From positions 1 through 64,000 of the forward strand of contig JAVJSN010000017.1 of assembly GCA_040219355.1 (NCBI GenBank): a DNA stretch of 64,000 nucleotides, written 5' to 3'. This DNA comes from MH13 sp040219355 (GTDB taxonomy: Bacteria; Pseudomonadota; Alphaproteobacteria; Rhizobiales; MH13). The translations under genes and the position numbers were made by a program. Positions 35,970 through 44,041 of this stretch are shown here, one piece after another. The notes beneath the pieces are model-generated. The model did not search any database and was not told the DNA's origin. It saw only the letters and a list, made by a program, of their open reading frames with translations. Each line of letters begins with the position of its first letter. Position 1 is the stretch's first letter.

Positions 35970-37099
35970 TGGCGGGCGTTCCTGAGGGCCGGTTCAAGGT
36001 CACGTACCACGTTTTTGCTGGCAGCCAGGCGCAGGCCGAGGACCGTGCGGTTGGCATCGCCTTGGAGCAGACCGTCGAGATACCGCGCGACGTGGTGCCG
36101 GCGGGATTTGTCGAAGACACGATCATGGGACAGGTAGAATCCGTCACGCCGGCAGGCGAGGGCGTGTTTGAAGCCGTGATCAGCTACAGCCCGGAAAGCA
36201 CGGGGACCGAGCTACCGCAACTTTTAAACGTGGTCATGGGCAACACGTCAATCCAAAAGGGCGTGAAAACAATCGGCATCGACCTAGGTCCGCTGGCCGA
36301 AGTCCATCCGGGCGCGCGTTTCGGCATTGCAGGCCTGCGCAAACTGGCCGGAGCACCGCGTGGCCCTCTGCTTTCTCCGGTGTTGAAGCCGCAGGGCTCC
36401 AGCGCCCAAACCCTGGCCGACATCGCTTATCGCTGTGCCGTCGGTGGCGCGCATCTGGTGAAGGAAGATCATGGCCTGACCGACCAGCCTTGCGCGCCCT
36501 TCCGCGAGCGCGTGCGACGAATTGGTGAGGCGGTGGCCAAAGCCAACCAGGAAACGGGACGCACCACACTCTACTTCGCAGGCCTTGCCGGTCACAGCGA
36601 AGATCTGATGGAAAACGCCCGCTTCGCCAAAGACCATGGCGTGCATGGGCTTCTTATCATGCCAGGGCTTTTTGGCTTCGATCTGGTGCGCCGCATCGTC
36701 CGCGATGACAAACTGGCCATGCCGGTGATGACGCACCCAAGCTTTCTCGGCCCCTATGTACTTTCACCCGATACCGGTTTTACCCACGCTATAATGTTCG
36801 GCACGCTGCAACGCATTGCGGGCTCGGACATTTCGGTGTTCCCGAACGTGGGTGGTCGCTTTGGCTTTACAGCTGAAGAGTGCCTTTCCATTGCCCATGC
36901 CTGCCGCGACACCACTGCACCAGGACCGGGCATATTCCCGTCCCCTGGCGGCGGCATGAGCGTTGAACGCGCCACCGATATGATCGACATGTATGGCGAA
37001 GATGCTGTCTTCCTGCTCGGCGGCAATCTCTTACGCTATGGCGATAATATCGGCGAAGGGCTCGCCGAACTGCATCGCGCCATCGATAACAGCCTCTGA
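35969..37099 (+). CDS. RuBisCO-like protein (form IV)
   Basis: 376 residues with both RuBisCO large-subunit domains but shorter than true RuBisCO. The loop equivalent to KPK around K175 reads LKPQ (Lys140), and the carbamylated-lysine motif KDDE around K201 reads KEDH at 165-168. The Lys and the D203 equivalent are kept, but the E204 equivalent is His. Phosphate-binding glycines appear in SPGGGM and LLGGNLLRYGD. CO2 fixation is therefore not expected. Known relatives enolise DK-MTP-1-P (MtnW), isomerise MTRu-1-P, or decarboxylate 3-oxo-isoapionate-4-P (OiaX). The mtnK/mtnA neighbours favour a 5-modified pentose; the split transketolase leaves apiose-type sugars open. Confidence 0.9.
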   Translation: MAGVPEGRFKVTYHVFAGSQAQAEDRAVGIALEQTVEIPRDVVPAGFVEDTIMGQVESVTPAGEGVFEAVISYSPESTGTELPQLLNVVMGNTSIQKGVKTIGIDLGPLAEVHPGARFGIAGLRKLAGAPRGPLLSPVLKPQGSSAQTLADIAYRCAVGGAHLVKEDHGLTDQPCAPFRERVRRIGEAVAKANQETGRTTLYFAGLAGHSEDLMENARFAKDHGVHGLLIMPGLFGFDLVRRIVRDDKLAMPVMTHPSFLGPYVLSPDTGFTHAIMFGTLQRIAGSDISVFPNVGGRFGFTAEECLSIAHACRDTTAPGPGIFPSPGGGMSVERATDMIDMYGEDAVFLLGGNLLRYGDNIGEGLAELHRAIDNSL

Positions 37100-37104
37100 G
37101 GCCT

Positions 37105-37668
37105 CTAACGGCCAGCTTCCTCTGACGCCATAAACGCCTGCACCTCTTCAGGTGTGTTGAGGTTGAGGAAAGGCGCGCCCGTGGGCCAAGCGACCGGCCA
37201 CGCGCCCACAGCCTCAGCCAAGCTGTGCAGCGAACCAGATGCATCAACGCCTTCACGTGCCTCGACCAGCTCGGACACATACCAATGCGCAAAGGTAGGG
37301 TGAACCCGTTTTGGATCAGCCGCCATCGCGCTGCCGGGCATCTCGGTCAGCTTCGCGTAGAGATCAAGCGGGCACTGCGGGGCATCCACCGGCGCTGTCA
37401 GAAAGCCTTCAACCTCGCGATGATGCTCCTGCATCCAGGCCAACATGCCGAAAATGCCAGCCAGCGGACCTTGAAAGTTTGGATCGTCCGCCACGTTGGC
37501 AAGGCCAGTGCCGTAATCGCTTGGCCCGACCATACAGACCAAATCGACCTGTGGCGCGATTCTGGCGATCACGCGGTCCACCAGCCGCTCACCACCAAAA
37601 TCAAGCAGTGCTTTGTCTTCGCCCATGCGGCGGCTTTTCCCGCCAGTAAGAATGGCTGCAATACGCAT
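37105..37668 (-). CDS. mobA: Molybdenum cofactor guanylyltransferase MobA
   Basis: 187 residues of the MobA/GlmU nucleotidyltransferase fold. It opens IAAILTGGKSRRMGEDKALL (the LxGGxSxRMGxDK nucleotide loop) and has GPLAGIFG near 68-75 and APVDAPQCP for the metal-binding Asp. It would attach GMP to molybdopterin to make MGD for DMSO-reductase-type enzymes. It is convergent with the RLP gene (5 bases between stops), so it is unrelated to the pentose block. Its partner genes are not adjacent. Confidence 0.85.
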   Translation of the reverse strand: MRIAAILTGGKSRRMGEDKALLDFGGERLVDRVIARIAPQVDLVCMVGPSDYGTGLANVADDPNFQGPLAGIFGMLAWMQEHHREVEGFLTAPVDAPQCPLDLYAKLTEMPGSAMAADPKRVHPTFAHWYVSELVEAREGVDASGSLHSLAEAVGAWPVAWPTGAPFLNLNTPEEVQAFMASEEAGR

Positions 37669-37687
37669 GACATTGGCATAACCGCTT

Positions 37688-38614
37688 TTGCCGGACGAGC
37701 GAAGTGCTATAGCAAAACTTCAAACCGCCAGCGCAGCAGATGCACAATTGACGCTTGATCAGATCAAAACCTTTCTCTTCATCGTACGGTACGGATCGGT
37801 GCGCGCCGCCGCTCAGCAACTGCACATCACCCAGCCCGCCTTGTCCGCGCGCCTAGCTGCGCTGGAAGAAAGCTTGGGCGCGCCGCTGTTTGAGCGCCGC
37901 GCCAAAGGCTTGATCCTCACCAAATCTGGGGCTGACTTTGCCCCTTACGCCCGGCAAATGATGGACCTTGTCGGGCGCGTTCGCGCCGAAATCACCCCGC
38001 GCGACAAGCTCACTGGTCAGCTGCGTATCGGCGCGGCAGAAACCATCGCCCAGGCTTGGTTGCCCGCTTTGGTGTCAGCGGTGCAGGCGCGCTACGATGC
38101 GCTGACAATCGAGGTATCGGTGGATATCTCCGTCAATTTGCGCGACCAACTGCTTGATCGCTCTATCGACCTGGCGCTGCTGATGGGACCGATCTCTGAA
38201 TACAGCATTGAAAATATCGAGCTGCCTTCGTTTGAGCTGGGGTGGTTTTCAGCACCCGATCTTTGTCGCAATGGCGCGCCTGATCTTAGCACCGTGGCGG
38301 TCATTACCTATGCCCGCAACACGCGGCCTTATCGCGAGGTGCATGCCGCCTTGGTGGATCGCTTCGGCCCGTCGGTGCGCTTGTTTCCCTCCAGTTCGCT
38401 GTCTGCCTGTTTTGAGATGGTGACCGCCGGGCTAGGTGTTGGGGTTCTGCCCATCCGTCTGGCCCAGGCCCGCATCGCCCGCGGTGATCTCCAGCCGTTT
38501 GATCCGGGATGGTCGGTCAATCCGCTGCGCTTCACCGCATCATATCTTGCCGAACCGGTGGATCGTGTGGCCGCCCAGGCGGCTTTGATCGCGCGAGAGG
38601 TTGCGTCGAAGTGA
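37688..38614 (+). CDS. LysR-family transcriptional regulator
   Basis: 308 residues. N-terminal helix-turn-helix in TLDQIKTFLFIVRYGSVRAAAQQLHITQPALSARLAALEE (about 22-62), then a type 2 periplasmic-binding effector domain from about 95. Only TTG starts are available: 37688, used here, or 37748, which would begin right at the LysR core. It is the first gene of a same-strand run with a DUF1445 hydro-lyase, a TRAP transporter and a DUF2848 protein, and should regulate them in response to their acid substrate. Confidence 0.88.
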   Translation: MPDERSAIAKLQTASAADAQLTLDQIKTFLFIVRYGSVRAAAQQLHITQPALSARLAALEESLGAPLFERRAKGLILTKSGADFAPYARQMMDLVGRVRAEITPRDKLTGQLRIGAAETIAQAWLPALVSAVQARYDALTIEVSVDISVNLRDQLLDRSIDLALLMGPISEYSIENIELPSFELGWFSAPDLCRNGAPDLSTVAVITYARNTRPYREVHAALVDRFGPSVRLFPSSSLSACFEMVTAGLGVGVLPIRLAQARIARGDLQPFDPGWSVNPLRFTASYLAEPVDRVAAQAALIAREVASK

Positions 38615-38706
38615 TAACAAAAATCTATCAATACCAACAAATAATCACGATTTGACGTTATCGCTGACAGGTGACCACTCTTCACGGATACGAAGAGGAA
38701 ATCGTC

Positions 38707-39549
38707 TTGCTGCAAATGCCTGCCCCATCATCGACATCGCACGCCGCCTTGAAAGGCAAGTCGTTGGAAGCGGTGCGCGAGGCTATCCGCCGGGGCGCTT
38801 ATACCCGTCATACCGCCGGTTTGGGCGCTGGGCATTTGCAATGCAATTTGGTCATTCTCTCGCTGTCTGACGCGGCGGATTTTGAAGCCTATTGCGCGGC
38901 CAATGCACAAGCCTGTCCGTTGGTCGGGATGAGTAAGCCTGGTGATCCAACGATCCCGTCTCTTGGCGCCGTCATTGATCTGCGCACCGATGTGCCGCTC
39001 TACAATGTGTACCGCAACGGTGTGCTCGACGCCTCGGTCACCGACCTGAAGACGCTCTGGCAGGACGATTGGGTGGCCTTTGCCATAGGCTGCTCCTTCA
39101 CTTTCGAGCGCGCCTTGATGGAGGCCGGCATTGCCATGCGCCATGTCGAGCAGGACCGCACCGTGCCGATGTTCATCACCAATCGCCAGACGGTGCCAAG
39201 CGGCGTGTTCCAGGGAGCGATGGTTGCCTCTATGCGACCGATCGCTGAGCCTGACGTGGATCGCGCCAAATCCATTTCCGGGCGCTATCCCCTGGCCCAT
39301 GGCGCGCCTATCCATATCGGTGATCCCGACGGTTTGGGCATTGCCAACCTTGATGCGCCCAACTGGGGCGACCAGCTGGATGTGCTGCCAGGCGAGGTGC
39401 CTGTGTTTTGGGCCTGCGGAGTGACGCCGCAAGTTGCCATCACCAACGCAAAGCCCGCTATTTGCGTAACCCATGCGCCCGGCTCCATGCTGATTACCGA
39501 TCTTGATGAGTTCCATGGAGCCGTCGATGGGGCCACTGATGCGGCCTGA
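38707..39549 (+). CDS. Putative hydro-lyase / D-glutamate cyclase family protein (DUF1445)
   Basis: About 280 residues of the DUF1445 family. Landmarks: GAYTRHTAGLGAGHLQCNLVIL near residues 30-50, DVPLYNVYRNG, VAFAIGCSFTFERALMEAGI and GDPDGLGI. Members are annotated as putative hydro-lyases, and the mammalian homologue hydrolyses 5-oxo-D-proline. I choose TTG 38707, 8 bases after AGAGGA; ATG 38716 or GTG 38671 are alternatives. The TRAP transporter genes 48 bases downstream suggest that an imported amino or hydroxy acid is the substrate. Confidence 0.82.
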   Translation: MLQMPAPSSTSHAALKGKSLEAVREAIRRGAYTRHTAGLGAGHLQCNLVILSLSDAADFEAYCAANAQACPLVGMSKPGDPTIPSLGAVIDLRTDVPLYNVYRNGVLDASVTDLKTLWQDDWVAFAIGCSFTFERALMEAGIAMRHVEQDRTVPMFITNRQTVPSGVFQGAMVASMRPIAEPDVDRAKSISGRYPLAHGAPIHIGDPDGLGIANLDAPNWGDQLDVLPGEVPVFWACGVTPQVAITNAKPAICVTHAPGSMLITDLDEFHGAVDGATDAA

Positions 39550-39597
39550 CACCGATCTCAAAACCATAAAAAACACTGCAAACAGGAGAGACTTTCG

Positions 39598-40647
39598 ATG
39601 AAACGCACTCTGATCCTCACCCTTTCCACTGCCTTGGGCGCAACGCTCTTGGCTGCCCCGGCAATCTCAGACGAGCTGGCCGTTGTCGGCTCATGGAGCG
39701 GCCTGCCGCTTCACCGTCAATTCGAAGCGCCGTTCTGGAACGATGTTTTGAGCGACGTCAGTCAGGGAAGCCTGACATCAGCGCTCACGACCCATGACCA
39801 GATGGGCATTGGCGGCGGCGATGTGTTTCGCATGCTTGGCGATGGCGTCTTTGATGTCGGCATGACCGTGGCCGACTATGCCGTGTCCGATGCCCCAGAG
39901 CTTGAAGGCCTTGATGTGCCGCTTATCGCAACCGACGCGGCCTCCGCACGCATCATGGTGGATGCGGCTCGCCCCATGGTCGCGGACATTTACGCCGAGA
40001 CGTTCAACGCCCATGTGTTGGCCATCGCGCCTTACCCACCGCAAGTCGTGTTCTGTAATGCTGAAGTGAACAGCCTTGCAGATCTTGAGGGCAAAAAAAT
40101 CCGCGCGTCTGGTCGCATGACAGCGTTGTTCCTGGAGGCGCTGGGCGCCGAAGGCATCACGCTTGGCTTCGGTGAGGTTCCAGGCGCGCTGCAACGCGGC
40201 GTGGTCGATTGCGCGATCACCGGCGCTGGCTCTGGCTACAATGCTGGTTGGTGGGAAGTCTCCACTCATCTGCTTGCCATTCCCCTTGGCGGTTGGGACC
40301 CGGTGGTGACAGCCATCAACATGGACACCTGGAACGGTCTGTCCGCAGAGGATCAGGCAACCCTGGAATCAGCCATCAAAGAGCAGTTTGAAGATCCTGC
40401 CTGGGAAGTGGCACAGGATGGTTTGGCCATGGATATCGCCTGCCTGACCGGGACTTCAGAATGCACCCTGGGCGATGCCCGCGACCTGACGCTGGTTGAG
40501 GCCAGTGAAGAGGATGTGGCCCGTGCTCGCGATATCTTGGTCAATCAGGTTCTCCCTGATTGGGCAGAACGCGCAGGCGATGATTGGGCGCAGCGTTGGA
40601 ATGCCAGCGTCGGTGAAGCAACCGGCGTTTCCATTCCGCTGAACTAG
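39598..40647 (+). CDS. TRAP transporter solute-binding protein (DctP family)
   Basis: 349-residue periplasmic protein with signal peptide (cleavage near AISDE, about residue 24). The DctP signature is LADLEGKKIRASGRMTALFLEALGAE, including the Arg (SGR) that normally clamps the substrate carboxylate, followed by VPGALQRGVVDCAITG. The ligand is thus an organic acid. AGGAGAG precedes ATG 39598. It forms a three-part TRAP system with the two genes after it. The flanking DUF1445 and DUF2848 genes suggest a D-amino-acid-derived or hydroxy acid. Confidence 0.9.
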   Translation: MKRTLILTLSTALGATLLAAPAISDELAVVGSWSGLPLHRQFEAPFWNDVLSDVSQGSLTSALTTHDQMGIGGGDVFRMLGDGVFDVGMTVADYAVSDAPELEGLDVPLIATDAASARIMVDAARPMVADIYAETFNAHVLAIAPYPPQVVFCNAEVNSLADLEGKKIRASGRMTALFLEALGAEGITLGFGEVPGALQRGVVDCAITGAGSGYNAGWWEVSTHLLAIPLGGWDPVVTAINMDTWNGLSAEDQATLESAIKEQFEDPAWEVAQDGLAMDIACLTGTSECTLGDARDLTLVEASEEDVARARDILVNQVLPDWAERAGDDWAQRWNASVGEATGVSIPLN

Positions 40648-40697
40648 GGTCTTAGTTCCGAGACCATGACCACCAACAAGCAACCCGGACCCAACCA

Positions 40698-41264
40698 ATG
40701 ACCGCTGAGTCCCCTCTCATGGATCACCTGATTGACCGGGCTGTTTTGAGCCTCCGCCGCATCAACGACAAACTCGCTGTTGTGGCGGGGCTCGCCCTTC
40801 TTCTCACCGCCGGATACATTCTGGCCGACATTATCTTACGCCGGTTCGATGCATCATTCGGCGGCACTGATGAGATATCCGGCTATGTCATGGCCGGGGT
40901 CACCAGTTGGGCCATGGCCTATGCGCTGACCAAGCTTGCCCATGTGCGCATCGATCTTGTGCGGGTGAAACTTCGCCCGCTCGGCCGCGCACTGATGGAC
41001 TGCTTGGCGCTTTGGACGCTCGCAGCCACCGCCCTTTATGTCGCCTATCAAGGATGGCCAGTGCTGGCCCGATCCATACGGCTTGGCTCCACCGCCAACA
41101 CACCACTGGAAACGCCGCTCTGGATTCCGCAGGCCATCTGGTGGTCCGGCTGGGCCTGGTTTGCTTTCTCGGCTTCTGTTCTGGCGCTGGCACTGCTGTG
41201 GAACACCTCACGCGGCAGGGTGAAAGAAGCTGAAGCCGCCGGTGGCGTGGGGGCGGAGCTATGA
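40698..41264 (+). CDS. TRAP transporter small permease (DctQ family)
   Basis: 188 residues with four predicted membrane helices, the standard DctQ topology. The FGGTDEISGYVMAGVTSWAMAYALTKLAHVRIDLV segment (about 54-90) is the family's conserved region. It is the small membrane subunit that stabilises the large permease and links it to the binding protein. Its stop overlaps the DctM start (ATGA, 41261-41264). Confidence 0.88.
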   Translation: MTAESPLMDHLIDRAVLSLRRINDKLAVVAGLALLLTAGYILADIILRRFDASFGGTDEISGYVMAGVTSWAMAYALTKLAHVRIDLVRVKLRPLGRALMDCLALWTLAATALYVAYQGWPVLARSIRLGSTANTPLETPLWIPQAIWWSGWAWFAFSASVLALALLWNTSRGRVKEAEAAGGVGAEL

Positions 41265-42541
41265 TAGTCTACATCGCCCTTGGTTTGCTTGGCCTGCTGG
41301 CCGCCTCCATCCCAGTTGGCATCGTTCTGTTTGTGCTGGCGTTCGGCATCGATGCCTTCTTCTCACCATTCCCGCTGATGCGCGGCCTCGGCCAAGTCGT
41401 CTGGTCCTCGTCCAACAGCGCCACGCTCATCGCTATCCCCTTCTTCGTGCTGCTGGGTGAAATTCTGGTACGCAGCGGCGTGGCCGAGCGCACCTACACA
41501 GCGCTAGACCGCTGGGTGTCCTGGCTACCCGGTGGGCTGATCCACGCCAACATCGGCACCGCCACGCTGTTCTCCGCGACCTCTGGCTCGTCTGTGGCGA
41601 CCGCTGCGACCGTGGCCACCGTCGCCATGCCGCAGGCCGAAGCACTCAACTACAATCCACGACTTTTCTCCGGTGCGATCGCTGCTGGCGGCACGCTGGG
41701 CATCATGATCCCACCCTCGATCAACCTCATTGTGTACGGCTTCCTGACCGAGAGCTCGATCCCACAACTGTTTCTGGCCGGGTTGCTACCAGGCCTTTTG
41801 CTTGCACTGATGTTCATGGCGATCACCGCCATTCTCTGCATCATCAAACCATCGCTTGGCGGGCCATCACGATCGTCCAGTTGGGGTGAGCGCTTTGCAG
41901 GCCTGTCAGACTTGCTGCCGATCCTGTTTCTGTTCGGCGCGATTGTCGGGTCCATCTACACCGGCTGGGCGACACCCACCGAAGCGGCGGCCATTGGCGT
42001 GGCCATCGCGCTGCTCATCGCAGCCGTGAACAAGGGCTTGTCAGTGCGCATGTTGGTGGACAGTTTGCGCGGCGCGGTGCGCATCACCGCCATGATCATG
42101 CTGGTTGTGATTGGCGCCTATGTATTGAACTTTGCGCTGTCATCCGCCGGGCTTGGGCGTGCGCTTCAGGACCTGATGGCCAATCTTGGTCTGACGCCGT
42201 TGATGACACTCTTCGTCATCATCCTCATGTACATCATTTTGGGGTTCTTCATCGAAACCCTGTCACTGATGGTCGCCACCATCCCGATCATCGTGCCCAT
42301 CGTGGTGGGGCTTGGTTACGATAAAATCTGGTTCGGCATTTTGATGATCATCCTGGTGGAGATGGCGCTGATTACACCGCCAGTGGGCTTGAACCTCTTC
42401 GTGGTCCAAGGCGCGCGGCGCAGCGGCTCCTTCACCGATGTGATGATCGGCGCGATCCCCTACGCGCTGGTGATGCTGTTGATGGTGGGACTGCTGATCC
42501 TGTTCCCGCAGATCGCTCTGTTCCTGCCCTCTGGACTCTAG
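41261..42541 (+). CDS. TRAP transporter large permease (DctM family)
   Basis: 426 residues with about a dozen hydrophobic segments. Typical motifs: IAIPFFVLLGEILVRSGVAERTY near 50-75, FSGAIAAGGTLGIMIPPSINLIVYG (about 140-165), GWATPTEAAAIGV near 235, and the C-terminal EMALITPPVGLNLFVVQG. It carries the acid across the inner membrane, driven by a sodium or proton gradient. Translationally coupled to DctQ. The DUF2848 gene follows after 8 bases, so all four are one operon. Confidence 0.92.
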   Translation: MIVYIALGLLGLLAASIPVGIVLFVLAFGIDAFFSPFPLMRGLGQVVWSSSNSATLIAIPFFVLLGEILVRSGVAERTYTALDRWVSWLPGGLIHANIGTATLFSATSGSSVATAATVATVAMPQAEALNYNPRLFSGAIAAGGTLGIMIPPSINLIVYGFLTESSIPQLFLAGLLPGLLLALMFMAITAILCIIKPSLGGPSRSSSWGERFAGLSDLLPILFLFGAIVGSIYTGWATPTEAAAIGVAIALLIAAVNKGLSVRMLVDSLRGAVRITAMIMLVVIGAYVLNFALSSAGLGRALQDLMANLGLTPLMTLFVIILMYIILGFFIETLSLMVATIPIIVPIVVGLGYDKIWFGILMIILVEMALITPPVGLNLFVVQGARRSGSFTDVMIGAIPYALVMLLMVGLLILFPQIALFLPSGL

Positions 42542-42549
42542 GATAACTC

Positions 42550-43209
42550 ATGCCTCTGACCTTCTCAACCGACGCTGGCCCGCTGACGGTGACGCCAACC
42601 GCTTTGGCAACAGCGGGTTTCACGGGACGAGATGAAGCGGCTGTGCGCCACCACATTGATGAGCTTGCCGAACTGGGCGTGGCCCCGCCTTCGCAAGTGC
42701 CATTGTTTTACCAGTTGTCGCCAAACCTGCTCTGCCAAACCGAAGAGCTGACGGTGATCGGCACGGAAAGCTCCGGTGAGGTAGAACCCTTCCTGCTGCG
42801 TGCCGACGGAGAGCTTTGGCTGGGCCTTGGATCCGACCATACCGACCGGGCCTTTGAGACCACGTCGATTGCCCATTCCAAACAGCTCTGCGGCAAGCCG
42901 GTGGCTGGAGAGCTTTGGCGCTATGCAGATGTGAAGGATCGACTGGATGCGCTGGAGCTTTCCTCGACAATTGAGGTGAACGGTCAGCAAGTCATCTATC
43001 AGGAGGGCACGCTGGCGGGCATTCGCCCGCTGGAGGAATTGCTCGAACGCCACCCGCTTGGCGAAGGGGAAGCCATGCTGTGTGGCACTCTGGGTGCTAT
43101 CGACGGTGTTCGCCCATCAGCTAAGTTTTCGATGAAGCTTGCCGACCCGCAGAGCGGGCGCGCAATCAGCGCAGCGTACACGGTTCGCACACTGCCTGTT
43201 GTGGCGTGA
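42550..43209 (+). CDS. DUF2848-family protein
   Basis: 219 residues related to the fumarylacetoacetate-hydrolase fold. Landmarks are PLFYQLSPNLLCQTEELTVIG and LWLGLGSDHTDRAFE, followed by SKQLCGKPVA, which is where FAH-like proteins bind a metal. The biochemical function of the family is not established as far as I know. Its place as last gene of a TRAP-DUF1445 operon indicates a step in breaking down the imported acid, possibly hydrolysis or decarboxylation. A hairpin follows at 43211-43228. Confidence 0.8.
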   Translation: MPLTFSTDAGPLTVTPTALATAGFTGRDEAAVRHHIDELAELGVAPPSQVPLFYQLSPNLLCQTEELTVIGTESSGEVEPFLLRADGELWLGLGSDHTDRAFETTSIAHSKQLCGKPVAGELWRYADVKDRLDALELSSTIEVNGQQVIYQEGTLAGIRPLEELLERHPLGEGEAMLCGTLGAIDGVRPSAKFSMKLADPQSGRAISAAYTVRTLPVVA

Positions 43210-43210
43210 C

Positions 43211-43228
43211 GCCGGTTCCAGAACCGGC
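43211..43228. terminator. Hairpin between convergent DUF2848 and ABC ATPase genes
   Basis: GCCGGTT-CCAG-AACCGGC, a 7-bp stem extendable by outer GTGGC/GCCAC pairing, sits between the stops at 43209 and 43246. It can act for both strands. There is no T-run. Confidence 0.55.
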
Positions 43229-43245
43229 GCCACAATCTTGTCCGT

Positions 43246-44040
43246 CTAGACGGTGCCGCCGAGCGAGCCTTCCAGGGTCGCCAGTTCCTGGCCACCGGCC
43301 ATCAGATCCTGCAGCTCTTCCGGCGTGATTTGACCGCGCTGTGCGGTGCCGAGGGTCTGACCACGGTTGAGCACGGTGAAACGATCGCCCACCGCCATCG
43401 CATGGCGCACATTGTGGGTGATGAAGACCACTGCGACATCCTGCTTGCGGACCTTGTCGATGGTGGCGAGCACGTTGGAGGTTTGCCGCACACCCAGAGC
43501 TGACGTCGGCTCATCGAGGATGAGCACTTTGGCCCCAAAATGCACCGCGCGTGAGATCGCAACCGTCTGGCGCTCACCGCCCGACAGCGTGCCTACCGCC
43601 TGATCAGGACCACGCAGATTGATGCCCATCTTGCGCATCTCTTCCATGGTGATCGAGTCGGCTTTTTCCCGGTCAAAGAAGTTGAAACCGAGGATTTTCT
43701 TCACCGGCTCATTGCCCATGAAGAAGTTGCGGCTGACCGACATCAACGGGATCATGGCAAGGTGTTGGTGCACCGTTGCAATCCCCGCATCCATGGCGTC
43801 ACGCGGATCGTCGAAGTGCATCGGTTTGCCTTCGAACTGGATTTCGCCCTTGGTCGGCTTATGCACGCCGGACATCGTCTTGATGAAGGTCGATTTACCG
43901 GCGCCATTGTCACCCAGAAGGCAGTGGCATTCGCCGGGATAGACGTCGACCGAGACACCGGCCAGAGCGATCACCGAGCCGAAATGCTTCTCGATGTTCT
44001 TCATCTGAACGATGGGAGCGTGTGTTGTACGGGCGTTCAT
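43246..44040 (-). CDS. Frc-type sugar ABC transporter ATP-binding protein (single domain)
   Basis: 264 residues with one nucleotide-binding domain: Walker A GDNGAGKST (about 42-50), signature LSGGERQ, Walker B VLILDEPTSAL and switch His in FITHNV. The single-domain form resembles FrcA of Sinorhizobium, unlike the fused RbsA-type ATPases elsewhere in the window. It follows the permease gene by 1 base. The LacI operator in front of the operon is shared with the inositol genes, so myo-inositol is a more likely substrate than fructose. That assignment is inferred. Confidence 0.9.
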   Translation of the reverse strand: MNARTTHAPIVQMKNIEKHFGSVIALAGVSVDVYPGECHCLLGDNGAGKSTFIKTMSGVHKPTKGEIQFEGKPMHFDDPRDAMDAGIATVHQHLAMIPLMSVSRNFFMGNEPVKKILGFNFFDREKADSITMEEMRKMGINLRGPDQAVGTLSGGERQTVAISRAVHFGAKVLILDEPTSALGVRQTSNVLATIDKVRKQDVAVVFITHNVRHAMAVGDRFTVLNRGQTLGTAQRGQITPEELQDLMAGGQELATLEGSLGGTV

Positions 44041-44041
44041 A

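Noticed and set aside
35969..37099. Genuine CO2-fixing RuBisCO
   Set aside because: The metal-ligand motif is KEDH rather than KDDE, the chain is short, and no small subunit or phosphoribulokinase gene is nearby.
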